This document shows, piece after piece, positions 52,750-61,547 of a DNA stretch of 64,000 nt. This stretch comes from Spirochaetia bacterium UBA5763. Lineage in GTDB: Bacteria; Spirochaetota; UBA4802; UBA5550. The position numbers and the translations under genes were made by a program. Location: the NCBI GenBank assembly GCA_002418835.1, contig DIEX01000033.1, positions 248,001 through 312,000 on the forward strand, given 5' to 3'. Under the pieces are notes generated by a model. That model made no database searches. It saw nothing but the letters and a program-made list of their open reading frames with translations, and was not told the origin of the DNA. The number at the start of each line of letters is the position of its first letter. The stretch's first letter is position 1.

Positions 52750-53667
52750 TCATATATTCTTTATAGCGTCAGCAAGCAGAGGCGCAATTTCATAGAGGTC
52801 TCCCACTATCCCGTAATCAGAGACGCCGAAGATCGTTGCCTTCTCATTATTATTTACACCGACAATAATTTTTGAATCGCGGACTCCGAAAGTATGCTGG
52901 ATCTGCCCTGAAACACCGAGTGCGATATAGAGATCCGGTTTTACAACTGCGCCTGAAATCCCGATATAAGTTTCAGCCGGCATCCAGCCTCTGTCCTCTG
53001 CAATACATCTTGTACACCCGACTTCAGCGCCCAGGGCTTCTGCGAGTTTGTGCGCAATGACGAGGTCCTCTTTTTTATCAAAGCCCATCCCTACACAGAC
53101 AATTCTTCCGGCTTTTGAAAGGTCAGCACCCTCTTTAACAATTGGCGAAGAACCTGTAATTTTTATCCTGGGATCCGTATCAACAGTCATTGACACAACA
53201 ACACTCTTTACAGAATCATTGTTCACAGCAGCATATCTGCCGGATGGAACTGTTATCACTGTTAGTCCCTTCCCCTCTTCAACCTGTTCAGTCAGCCCGC
53301 CATACATATATCTCGCGGCACTGATTTTGCCGTTACAGAAATTCACACTGCCGGCTTCACTTATAAGTCCCGCCTTCATTTTCGCGGCAACCTGAGCTGC
53401 TATATCACGGCCTCTCACTGTTGCACCCGCAAGAAACAGAGATGCATCCTGGTCTGTTAATAATTTGGCGATAGCGCCTGAATAACTCTCCGCTGCATGG
53501 TTCTGCCCTTTAAGAACAAAGATTGTATCCGGCCCGTATTTCGCCAGTTCTGATCCCTGCTGATCACTCATAGTGACAGCACAGACCTCCTGCTCTGAAG
53601 TGCGCGCAAGGGCAATAAGCTCTCCACAAAGTTCCGTATTATCTGAATAAACATAAACACCGGCCAT
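52750..53667 (-). CDS. etfA: Electron transfer flavoprotein alpha subunit (EtfA/FixB)
   Basis: This 305-residue subunit binds FAD. The C-terminal FAD domain signature is visible (LYIALGVSGQIQHTFGV and VGVNNNEKATIF). The start at 53667 overlaps the etfB stop in a TGATG arrangement, showing translational coupling. With EtfB it accepts electrons from the acyl-CoA dehydrogenase, or bifurcates NADH electrons as in FixAB. Which mode applies is not decided by the sequence alone. Confidence 0.94.
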   Translation of the reverse strand: MAGVYVYSDNTELCGELIALARTSEQEVCAVTMSDQQGSELAKYGPDTIFVLKGQNHAAESYSGAIAKLLTDQDASLFLAGATVRGRDIAAQVAAKMKAGLISEAGSVNFCNGKISAARYMYGGLTEQVEEGKGLTVITVPSGRYAAVNNDSVKSVVVSMTVDTDPRIKITGSSPIVKEGADLSKAGRIVCVGMGFDKKEDLVIAHKLAEALGAEVGCTRCIAEDRGWMPAETYIGISGAVVKPDLYIALGVSGQIQHTFGVRDSKIIVGVNNNEKATIFGVSDYGIVGDLYEIAPLLADAIKNI

Positions 53668-54446
53668 CACAGCACCCCCTCTTTCTTTAAAGCCGCCACA
53701 AGGGCAGTAACTTTTTCTTTTGCGTCTCCCTCATTAATTAAAATTTTCTTTCGCGACATGGAACATCCTTTGAATGAAACAACATCGGTTTTTCTTGATG
53801 TGTCTCCATCTTCAAGATCCAGATCCTGAATTTTAAATTCCGTTACCGGTTTCTTCCCCCCTTCAAGTACAGCCTTAAGCCCTGGAATTGGTGCAGGGTT
53901 AATCTCAGGGAGCACTGTAACAACAGCAGGAAGATCCGCTTCAACCTGTTCGAGAGAATCTTCAAGTTTTCTCACTGCATAAAGTCTGCTCCCTTCGATC
54001 CTCATTTCTTTTACAAAAGAGATTACAGGGATATCCAGTAATGCCCCGATTCTCGGACCCACCTGGTGAGCATATGTATCAGCAGCACCTTCTCCGCACA
54101 CAATGAGACTGTAGCTGCCGATCTTTCTGATTGCTGCTGCCAGCATATTAGCGGTAACAAATCCATCAGCATTTTCAGCAGATACATCATTTACCCAGAA
54201 GGCCTGTTTCGGGCCGCGTGAAAGGGCATCCTTCAGTGCTGTCTTGGCATCATTCGATCCGAAAGTAAGAGCAATTGTTTCACTGCCAGCGGATTCCGAG
54301 GCAATCCTTGCGGCCTCAATGGCATTTCTGTCGTAGTCGCTAATCTTCCCTTTCGCTTTGCTTAGATCAACGGCCAGTGTTGCGGGATCAATTCTGAGAT
54401 CGTCTTCAGCCTTGACCCATTTAAAGCATACAATTACATTTGACAT
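53667..54446 (-). CDS. etfB: Electron transfer flavoprotein beta subunit (EtfB/FixA)
   Basis: This 259-residue subunit is the partner of EtfA. The N-terminus MSNVIVCFKWVKAEDDLRI and the segment ALTFGSNDAKTALKDALSRG fit the family. The start at 54446 is chosen because GAGG lies 7 bases before it; an in-frame upstream ATG at 54476 has no such site. It is the first gene of the operon. A sigma-54 promoter lies about 120 bases upstream. Confidence 0.94.
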   Translation of the reverse strand: MSNVIVCFKWVKAEDDLRIDPATLAVDLSKAKGKISDYDRNAIEAARIASESAGSETIALTFGSNDAKTALKDALSRGPKQAFWVNDVSAENADGFVTANMLAAAIRKIGSYSLIVCGEGAADTYAHQVGPRIGALLDIPVISFVKEMRIEGSRLYAVRKLEDSLEQVEADLPAVVTVLPEINPAPIPGLKAVLEGGKKPVTEFKIQDLDLEDGDTSRKTDVVSFKGCSMSRKKILINEGDAKEKVTALVAALKKEGVL

Positions 54447-54566
54447 ATTTAACCTCATTGCAGTTTTCACTCTCACTGAAAGCCTGGACTGCTTCGATTT
54501 TTTAGATTCACATCAACCGTACAAAAAAATCATACCGGACTGATTCTGCTTCATGTTGTATTCAAA

Positions 54567-54582
54567 TGCATTTTCCGTGCCA
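54567..54582 (-). promoter_or_regulatory. Sigma-54 (-24/-12) promoter of the etfB operon
   Basis: On the minus strand TGGCACGGAAAATGCA matches the consensus TGGCACG-N4-TTGCW at 13 or 14 constrained positions, with GG and GC exactly 12 bases apart. The transcription start would be near 54555, giving a leader of about 110 bases before etfB. A sigma-54 activator gene is divergent at 55048. Confidence 0.82.
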
Positions 54583-54686
54583 AAAATTTTAATGAAGAAA
54601 CGCCGGAGAAGATACTACATACTGCGGGCTAAAGAAGCTGAGGAGTAATTAAATCAGTAGCAGTATATACTCAACCCGCAATATAT

Positions 54687-54852
54687 TGCGCAGAAACTGA
54701 ACAACAGACAGCATTACCACTTCTTATAATCAGATAAATAAATTATAATTTGGCTGAATTTATTTTACGGAGTTCACGCTGCCTCCCTGTTGCTAAAACC
54801 GGATTAAACTATGCGCAGAATAATAACAACTGTTGTGTTTCAGTTCTGCGCA
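54687..54852. promoter_or_regulatory. Candidate enhancer sites (TGCGCAGAA) for the sigma-54 activator
   Basis: TGCGCAGAA occurs at 54687-54695 and 54812-54820 on the plus strand and at 54844-54852 on the minus strand. The last two form an inverted pair. A perfect palindrome, CGCAATATATTGCG (54677-54690), overlaps the first. All lie 100-290 bases upstream of the sigma-54 promoter, the usual enhancer range. The rest of the gap 54447-55047 shows no gene. Confidence 0.6.
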
Positions 54853-55047
54853 CTGCTCAATTTCTGAACAATCTCATTCGACAAAAAACACTAATATAAA
54901 ATGTTTCCGGAGTGACTGTTCATCTGTTTGCAGATCATCAGAAAAAATTTTTCAATTTTTTTTAAAAGACTCAGCCATTTTAAAAAATGCTTGTCGGCAA
55001 TTTCCTTTGCTTTATCTTATTGTTCAGTAGACTTGGGGATTGATATT

Positions 55048-57018
55048 ATGCAGACTTATTACGATCAGATAAAGAAAGCATGGGAACATTTTATAAAGAC
55101 CGGCAATATTGATAAAGATGTCATAAGGCCCGAACTTGCAGAATCCTGGGTAAAAGTATACCAGCGCAACCTCCTTGACTATACTCCCAAGCTCCTTACT
55201 GAAGAAGAAGTCATTTCCAGGCGTGCAAAAAACCGCAAACTCATTGAAAAATCAATTCCTGTAATGAGAGATATAAATGAAGTTCTCTCAGGTATTTCGG
55301 ACTCTTATGTTGTTGCACTCTTCGATGACCAGGGTGATGTCATTGAGTTAATAGATAAAGGGAATGACGTGATCAAACTCGGCCACCGTTGTCACGAAAT
55401 GAACGGCACAATCAGCGCCCTCGGAATAGCCATCCGGACAGGGCAGCTTGCAGAAACAATCGGCCTTGAAAACCTCCATGAACATGCCCGGAACTGGCAT
55501 GAAGTCGGGTCTGCAATTTTTAATTACAGCAGAAGCATAGCCGGATTCTTCGCAGTAGTAAACCTCAACGGCAGCCTCCCTGCAATAAAATCGATGGTTT
55601 CACTGGGCACAAGACTCATAGAAGCGGAACTCATGAAAGAGCAGTTCTCCGATTACAACACGCCGATTCTTTTAAATATTATTTCACAGATTGCAGTAGG
55701 CATTGATGAATCCGGAAAAATAGTTACAGCTAACCAGAAATTCACAGACCAGGCCGGAGTAACACTCCGCGAAGCAATCGGCAGAGATGCAACTGATTTT
55801 ATTTCAGGGAACTCAAAACTGGCAAGCCTTCTAATACCCTCAGGTGATATTAACGAGCTTAAGAATGTTATAATAACAAATATCAGCTCACCCGAAGGTG
55901 AATCCCCAACAGGATTATACACTGTTATCCGCAGGATAGTTATGGATGACAAAAACAGGCCTGTGAGCCTTCTGATCTTTGAGGATGATTCCGTCTCTCC
56001 ATTAAAAAAAAGCCCCATCCGCGACAGGCAGTTATTTTTTTCTGCCATTACATTTGACCAGATTGTAGGTGAAAGCGAAGAGTTCATCAAGGTTAAGAAT
56101 GCGGCAATCCGTGTTGCGAAATCTGCTTTTAATATTCTGATAGAAGGTGAAAGCGGAACAGGGAAAGAACTTATTGCCCAGGCCATCCACATGGAGAGCG
56201 GCGCAACGGGGCCGTTTATAGCAATAAACTGCGGTTCAATACCGAAGGATCTTTTACAGAGCGAACTCTTCGGCTATGAGGAGGGTTCATTCACAGGCGC
56301 GCAGAAAGGGGGGAAACCGGGAAAGTTCGAGCTTGCAGACGGCGGCACCCTGTTCCTTGATGAGATCGGAGAGATGCCGAAGGAGATGCAGGTGAGCCTG
56401 CTCCGTTTCCTTCAGGACAAAATTATTGTACGAATCGGAGGTTCGAGATTCAAACGTGTTGATGTGCGCATAATAGCTGCGACAAACAGGAACCTCGCAG
56501 AGGAAGTTGCAATCGGTAACTTCAGGGAGGACCTCTACTACAGAATAAATGTAATCCAGTTGCTTCTCCCCCCTCTGAGAAGCAGGAGAAGCGATATACC
56601 TCTTCTTGCAAAGCATATGCTGAAAATTATCTGGAAGCAGTTTGAGACAGAGAAGAAGACCCTCTCACCGGAAGCAATTGATATGCTCACTGCCTACAAC
56701 TGGCCCGGCAATGTCCGTGAACTGAAGAATGTAATTGAGCGGGCATTTGTATTTTCTGAAAATGCGATCATAACACCGGACTGCCTACCCTCTTACATGC
56801 ATGAGATAAAAACTTCCGGCAGTGACGGGATTCCTGAAAACATAGAAATCCCGGATACCGTAAAACTTTCAGGAAACCTTAAAAGTAATGAATTGGCCGT
56901 AATCACTGAATGTCTTAAGAACAATAATTTCAATATATCGAAGGCGGCTCAGGAACTGGGAATTGCAAGGAACACCCTGTATAAAAAAATGGTGGACTTC
57001 GGGATCAGGAAGCCGTGA
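55048..57018 (+). CDS. Sigma-54-dependent activator (AcoR-like)
   Basis: This 656-residue regulator has an N-terminal GAF-like sensory domain, a PAS-like region (about 200-320), and a sigma-54 AAA+ domain. The latter shows Walker A GESGTGKELIAQ, the GSFTGA loop (usually GAFTGA) and Walker B GGTLFLDEIGE. A Fis-type helix-turn-helix (NFNISKAAQELGIARNTLYKKM) ends the protein. The ATG at 55048 is chosen because GGGGAT lies 7 bases before it. It is divergent from the etfB operon, which carries a sigma-54 promoter, so it probably controls it in response to a small molecule. Confidence 0.93.
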   Translation: MQTYYDQIKKAWEHFIKTGNIDKDVIRPELAESWVKVYQRNLLDYTPKLLTEEEVISRRAKNRKLIEKSIPVMRDINEVLSGISDSYVVALFDDQGDVIELIDKGNDVIKLGHRCHEMNGTISALGIAIRTGQLAETIGLENLHEHARNWHEVGSAIFNYSRSIAGFFAVVNLNGSLPAIKSMVSLGTRLIEAELMKEQFSDYNTPILLNIISQIAVGIDESGKIVTANQKFTDQAGVTLREAIGRDATDFISGNSKLASLLIPSGDINELKNVIITNISSPEGESPTGLYTVIRRIVMDDKNRPVSLLIFEDDSVSPLKKSPIRDRQLFFSAITFDQIVGESEEFIKVKNAAIRVAKSAFNILIEGESGTGKELIAQAIHMESGATGPFIAINCGSIPKDLLQSELFGYEEGSFTGAQKGGKPGKFELADGGTLFLDEIGEMPKEMQVSLLRFLQDKIIVRIGGSRFKRVDVRIIAATNRNLAEEVAIGNFREDLYYRINVIQLLLPPLRSRRSDIPLLAKHMLKIIWKQFETEKKTLSPEAIDMLTAYNWPGNVRELKNVIERAFVFSENAIITPDCLPSYMHEIKTSGSDGIPENIEIPDTVKLSGNLKSNELAVITECLKNNNFNISKAAQELGIARNTLYKKMVDFGIRKP

Positions 57019-58401
57019 TCACTTGCTGAAATGCCTCCCCCCCGGTTCAAAATAAATTTTCTTTCTGTTAAAACTCCCCTCAAACAATCCCGGATAATTC
57101 AATGACCTCGTAATATCATCATATTCAGCATCTTCAACCATCACTCCGATCTTATTTATAATACCATATAATCCGTTCTTCTTCACTATAGCATAGCCCC
57201 CTTCAAACCGCCCTGCCTCATCGAAGACCATACTTATAACCATCTCTCCCTGGTGATTAATGTAGCCCATGACCTTCCCTCTGCCGTAACCACCTGTCCT
57301 CCCTGCGGGGAGGAGACCTTCACCCTCTTCTCCTGTTGCATTATACTCCTTCTTCGGTTTAAAAAGCTCCCACCCTTTATCATCCAGAAGTGTGAGCCCT
57401 ATGGTCTTTCCTCCGCTCCCTTTCTCTTCTATCTCCTTAAAAGCCGGGATATATCCGCTGTTCCCTGAACCTATCATGTAGTACTCAGTGTGTGCAATAG
57501 TTTCACCACGCAGTGAAAGCATCCCCCACTTACCTCCGGATGAAACAATGAAATAATTCTGCTTTGCCTGCATCTCCTCTGCCAGCGAACCATCACCGCC
57601 CCCCACATTGTCATACTGCGCAGCAACAATAATTTTCCCCTGGCCATTCATGATTCCCCATTTTCCATTCTTCTGAAAACATGCAGTTCCGTCAGGTTTA
57701 ATGTTTCTGATATTGTCATATATAGGGAGAGAGAATACCGCACCATCCGGATTCAGGTAACCCCACTTCTTCCCGTTCTGAATCATCATAAACCCATTAG
57801 CTGCGGGATAAATGACATCATAACTCTCTTTAATCACAGGACTCCCACCGCTGTTATAGAGATGATGTTTACCGGAGAGAAATGTTCCCTCTGCAGCAGC
57901 ATCAGCAACTATAAACAGCCCGTTCCCCGCAGGCTTAATATCTCCATATATTACAGGGAGTATAATCTTTCCTTTATCATCCATTAGCCCATACTTATAA
58001 TCTTTTGAAATAACAGCAGCGCCTTTCTGATAATGGTTTATTGTATAGTCAGTGAATGATACAACCTGGTTTGCGGCAGAATCAACAACTGTATACCGCG
58101 CATCCTTAGCCATAACTGCATAACCTTTGTTAAATGAAGTTGAGAAAGTGTAAACCGGATGAATTACTGTTTTACCGCTTTTATCAATAAACCCATATTT
58201 GCCCTTTACATAAACAGAAGCCATTCCATCGATCATGTCACCGCATGCATCGAATTGAGGCTTAACTATAGTTTTCAGATCCCTGTCAGCATACCCGCAT
58301 TTATCACCGTCCCGGTATGGCACAAGCGAGGCATGGTCAGCATACAATACAGAAAAAAGAAATGACGACATTATTACAAAAGCTGCTGTTATTTTTTTCA
58401 T
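57019..58401 (-). CDS. Exported WG-repeat protein
   Basis: This 460-residue protein has a signal peptide (AAFVIMSSFLFSVLYA) and a chain of WG-type repeats with the pattern gKwGyi(d)..G.....Y. Copies include GKYGFIDKSGKTVIHPVY, GKKWGYLNPDG and GKWGIMNGQGKIIV. The fold is a predicted beta-propeller. It would be periplasmic or surface-exposed. The function is unknown. Its stop is directly against the stop of the sigma-54 activator. Confidence 0.85.
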   Translation of the reverse strand: MKKITAAFVIMSSFLFSVLYADHASLVPYRDGDKCGYADRDLKTIVKPQFDACGDMIDGMASVYVKGKYGFIDKSGKTVIHPVYTFSTSFNKGYAVMAKDARYTVVDSAANQVVSFTDYTINHYQKGAAVISKDYKYGLMDDKGKIILPVIYGDIKPAGNGLFIVADAAAEGTFLSGKHHLYNSGGSPVIKESYDVIYPAANGFMMIQNGKKWGYLNPDGAVFSLPIYDNIRNIKPDGTACFQKNGKWGIMNGQGKIIVAAQYDNVGGGDGSLAEEMQAKQNYFIVSSGGKWGMLSLRGETIAHTEYYMIGSGNSGYIPAFKEIEEKGSGGKTIGLTLLDDKGWELFKPKKEYNATGEEGEGLLPAGRTGGYGRGKVMGYINHQGEMVISMVFDEAGRFEGGYAIVKKNGLYGIINKIGVMVEDAEYDDITRSLNYPGLFEGSFNRKKIYFEPGGRHFSK

Positions 58402-58547
58402 AAAATCCCCCGGTGATTAATCAGTTATAATATCTATTTTTAAAAATGCAAATCTTTTAAGAGCCTTATAATCATTGACATGACGAAGAACTATCATTTT
58501 ATAACGAGTAACTGAATATTTAAAACCAGTTAACCGGAGTAATACAG

Positions 58548-59090
58548 ATGTCAGCAAACCACTCAACGCACTCTTCGAATATTTTAAAATTCTGCCCTTC
58601 ATGCGGAGGAGATAATTTTTCATTCAACGGAGAAAAACTTTTTACATGCCGGGACTGCTCTTTCATTTACTATATTAATCCCGCACCCGCTGTGGCAGTT
58701 ATTATTGAAGCGCAGGATGGAAGGATTGTTGTTACCAGGAGAAAGCACGAACCCCGCGCCGGTTACCTCGACTTACCCGGCGGATTTGTTGACATGATGG
58801 AGAGCGCTGAAGATGCGGCTAAGCGGGAAATAATGGAGGAGCTTGGCATTACGGTAAAAAATCTCAAATACATAGGCTCATCGCCAAATGAGTATATTTT
58901 CAAAGGATTAAGCTACTTTACCTGTGACATGGGATTTGTATGTGAATCCGATAATCTTTCACAGATCCTCCCTGCTGACGATGTAAGCGAAGCATTCCTG
59001 ATGAGGCCGGAGGATATTGACCGCAGTGAAATCGGTTTCCCTTCAATGGAAAGAATACTCGGTGTCTACCTGAGCCTTAAACATAAATAA
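58548..59090 (+). CDS. Nudix hydrolase with N-terminal zinc ribbon
   Basis: This 180-residue protein has a zinc-ribbon-like N-terminus (FCPSCGG ... TCRDC) and a Nudix box, GGFVDMMESAEDAAKREIMEELGI-like, with the GX5EX7REXXEEXG residues. Similar zinc-ribbon Nudix proteins include NADH pyrophosphatase (NudC) and related enzymes. The substrate cannot be told. It has no signal peptide. Confidence 0.85.
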   Translation: MSANHSTHSSNILKFCPSCGGDNFSFNGEKLFTCRDCSFIYYINPAPAVAVIIEAQDGRIVVTRRKHEPRAGYLDLPGGFVDMMESAEDAAKREIMEELGITVKNLKYIGSSPNEYIFKGLSYFTCDMGFVCESDNLSQILPADDVSEAFLMRPEDIDRSEIGFPSMERILGVYLSLKHK

Positions 59091-59163
59091 AAAACTCAAC
59101 TTAACGGGGCGGAAAAGGAAGCCTGATGCCGGTAATAATTGATTCAGCAAACCTTAAAAATTT

Positions 59164-59724
59164 TTAGACCCCCCGTTCAAGTACTTTAAAGATTTCTTCC
59201 TCTATTTCATTAATTATTTTTTTGTTTATATCATCTGGAAAGTTATAAAAGCCGTGTTCCCCGTTTATAACTTTTACTCTGACTTTCTCCTTTTCTTTTA
59301 ACTCAATAATCATTGGCATTATATCAAATGAATTTTCATTACAAAAAAATAAATATGATTGCACTGCCGGTTCTATATATAAATACTCTCTTATCCTTGA
59401 ACCATAAATTCCAATGACTGTATTTATGCGTTTATCAACCGAAAATAACCAGGCAATGGTTGCTCCGACACTAAATCCCGCTAAATATATTTCTGAATTA
59501 ATATTTGCATTAATAATATTATCAATAACATAAAATCCTTTTTCAATGCCAACCTCGGAATAAAATTTTTTATAAGATTCCTGTTCATCATTTCCGCAGT
59601 AATTATCTTCATATAAAGAAGGGAGTATAACATTAAATTTTTTGTTTATAAGTTTCTGCCGCAGTTCTAGCAGATTTTCTGTAATGCCATAAATTTCGTG
59701 AATAAGAATAATTGTTTTTTGCAT
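59164..59724 (-). CDS. Dienelactone-hydrolase-like alpha/beta hydrolase
   Basis: This 186-residue protein has the start TIILIHEIYGI, the nucleophile elbow GFSVGA (serine rather than the dienelactone hydrolase cysteine) and a C-terminal EHGFYNF with the catalytic His. The length is shorter than dienelactone hydrolase (about 230). The gene is markedly AT-rich and Ile/Lys/Asn-rich compared with neighbours, suggesting acquisition. The substrate is unknown. Confidence 0.72.
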   Translation of the reverse strand: MQKTIILIHEIYGITENLLELRQKLINKKFNVILPSLYEDNYCGNDEQESYKKFYSEVGIEKGFYVIDNIINANINSEIYLAGFSVGATIAWLFSVDKRINTVIGIYGSRIREYLYIEPAVQSYLFFCNENSFDIMPMIIELKEKEKVRVKVINGEHGFYNFPDDINKKIINEIEEEIFKVLERGV

Positions 59725-59831
59725 GATAACCCAGTTTAAGAAAACATTTAGTTATGTAAACTCAGCGGATATGGCATTCTCTGATGTACCTGCCCTTACT
59801 ATAAAGACCTTTGAGGCAGTAATTATTACAA

Positions 59832-59865
59832 AATAAATAAAAAAGGCCGCTCAATTGGCAGCCCT
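59832..59865 (-). terminator. Terminator of the SDR gene at 59889
   Basis: On the minus strand GGCTGC and GCGGCC pair over a 7-base loop and are followed by six T. It lies 24 bases after the SDR stop. Confidence 0.75.
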
Positions 59866-59888
59866 TCTTATCTTCAAATAAAATACTG

Positions 59889-60677
59889 CTACTTCGCAGC
59901 CATACCGCCATCAAGGGGAAGAATGGCTCCAGTCATAAAGTCTGAAGCTTTCGATGCAAGGAATACAGCAAGCCCCTTGATGTCATCAGCCTCACCGGCT
60001 TTGCGTAGAGGTATAACTGAAAGCATTGCATTAAGCATGTTTTCCATTCCGGGCTTGAATACGTAGCCCATCATATCTGTATGGAAGAATCCCGGTGCTA
60101 TACAGTTTACATATATTTTATGGTCAGCAAGTTTTACAGCAAGATTTTTTGTCAGAATTTCAATTGCAGCCTTTGATGAGTTATAGGCTACTGCCGGGTG
60201 AGCAATCTCAAGAGATCCCCTGGAACCGAAGATTGATGAAATGTTTATAATCTTCCCGCCACCCTGCTCTTTCATAATATTCGCAACTTTCTGAGTCAGT
60301 ATCCACACTCCGCGTACATTTACATTGAATATCTTGTCCCATCCGTCCAGCGGAAACTCAAGAGTGGGCGCTCCCCATGTTACACCGGAGTTATTCACAA
60401 GGATATCAACCCTTCCGAACTCCTTCATAGCTGCATCAACAAGGCTGTCTATCTGTTCTTTATCACCAAGATCGCACTTTACAGCAAGATACTTAATTCC
60501 ATGGGCATCAGCGAGTCTCTTACCAACCTCTTCACAATTTTCCACTTTCCGGGATGCTATTACGAGGTTCGCGCCTGCTTCGGCGAGGCCCTCTGAAATA
60601 AATTCCCCTATACCGCGGCCTCCCCCTGTAATTATCGCGACCTTCCCTTTAAGGCTGAACATTTCATTTACATTCAT
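59889..60677 (-). CDS. Short-chain dehydrogenase/reductase
   Basis: This 262-residue SDR has TGGGRGIGEFI, NNSGVT, Ser in ISSIFGSRG and YNSSK. It is a classical SDR with the family length. Unlike the SDR pair at 48-50 kb it stands alone. The substrate is unknown. An upstream 435-base gap (60678-61112) holds a palindromic element and nothing else I can support. Confidence 0.9.
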   Translation of the reverse strand: MNVNEMFSLKGKVAIITGGGRGIGEFISEGLAEAGANLVIASRKVENCEEVGKRLADAHGIKYLAVKCDLGDKEQIDSLVDAAMKEFGRVDILVNNSGVTWGAPTLEFPLDGWDKIFNVNVRGVWILTQKVANIMKEQGGGKIINISSIFGSRGSLEIAHPAVAYNSSKAAIEILTKNLAVKLADHKIYVNCIAPGFFHTDMMGYVFKPGMENMLNAMLSVIPLRKAGEADDIKGLAVFLASKASDFMTGAILPLDGGMAAK

Positions 60678-60937
60678 TGTACAACTCCTTGCAGTTTATT
60701 TTCCCCGGGTCTGCCCTGACTAATGCGGACCCTGTAATACTCAAGCACCGGCAATTTGTTCAATTTTATTGAAAAGCTTCTCTTTAAGTCAATCCGTTTT
60801 ACAAAAAACCGCTGCGCCAATTACCGGCAGATAATATTCCTTTAATATTTTATTTTTAATGTTATTTTGCTTGCAGATCACAAAATTTACTTATATTATT
60901 AATATGTATTATATCAGATAGCGAAATGATTTCGCGA

Positions 60938-61047
60938 TGTCATTTCGAACAAATGTGAGCCCTTCGACAAGCTCAGGAACCGGTGTTTACAGTCAGTGAG
61001 CCTGCCGGACTGCTCACCCGAAGAAATGATGCGGGTTTGAAATGACA
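60938..61047. repeat. 110-base palindromic element with TGTCATTTCGAAC ends
   Basis: The ends are TGTCATTTCGAAC and GTTTGAAATGACA (reverse complement TGTCATTTCAAAC, one mismatch). The interior includes CCCTTCGACAAGCTCAGG, a short sequence scattered in many bacterial genomes. It belongs to the same class of TGTCATT-bounded elements. Confidence 0.7.
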
Positions 61048-61112
61048 AATTGATGTCTTGATTTATTATAAAAATGCTATAATTAAAAACTTTCTGATCA
61101 GAATGGTATGTT

Positions 61113-61529
61113 ATGGAAGAGAAGAAATACAAAAACCCGGCACCCACTGTAGATATAATCATAGAAACAGAATCAAAGGGGAGGAGAGGGATCGTCCTCA
61201 TTAAAAGAAAAAATCCCCCTTACGGATGGGCTATACCCGGCGGCTTCGTTGACTATGGTGAAACCCTTGAAAATGCCGCAGTCAGGGAGGCAAAGGAGGA
61301 GACATCTCTTGACGTTGAGCTTATCCGCCAGTTCCACGCCTACTCCGATCCCGCAAGGGACACCAGGCAGCATACAATATCCACAGTCTTTATTGCGAAA
61401 GCTTCAGGTGAACCGGAAGGAAAAGATGATGCTGCCGAGGCCAGGATATTCAGGTTTGATGAAATCCCCTCTGACATGGCGTTTGATCACAGGAAAATTC
61501 TGGAAGATTTTTTTACAGCAAAATACTGA
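61113..61529 (+). CDS. Nudix hydrolase, ADP-ribose pyrophosphatase-like
   Basis: This 138-residue protein has the Nudix box GGFVDYGETLENAAVREAKEETSLD-like with the GX5EX7REXXEE residues and the Pro-Gly-Gly start IPGG. Members of this subgroup hydrolyse nucleoside diphosphate sugars or ADP-ribose. It lies 18 bases upstream of the acyltransferase fusion gene, so they may be cotranscribed. No clear ribosome-binding site precedes the ATG. Confidence 0.85.
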   Translation: MEEKKYKNPAPTVDIIIETESKGRRGIVLIKRKNPPYGWAIPGGFVDYGETLENAAVREAKEETSLDVELIRQFHAYSDPARDTRQHTISTVFIAKASGEPEGKDDAAEARIFRFDEIPSDMAFDHRKILEDFFTAKY

Positions 61530-61547
61530 GGCTTCAGGAGGACTGAC

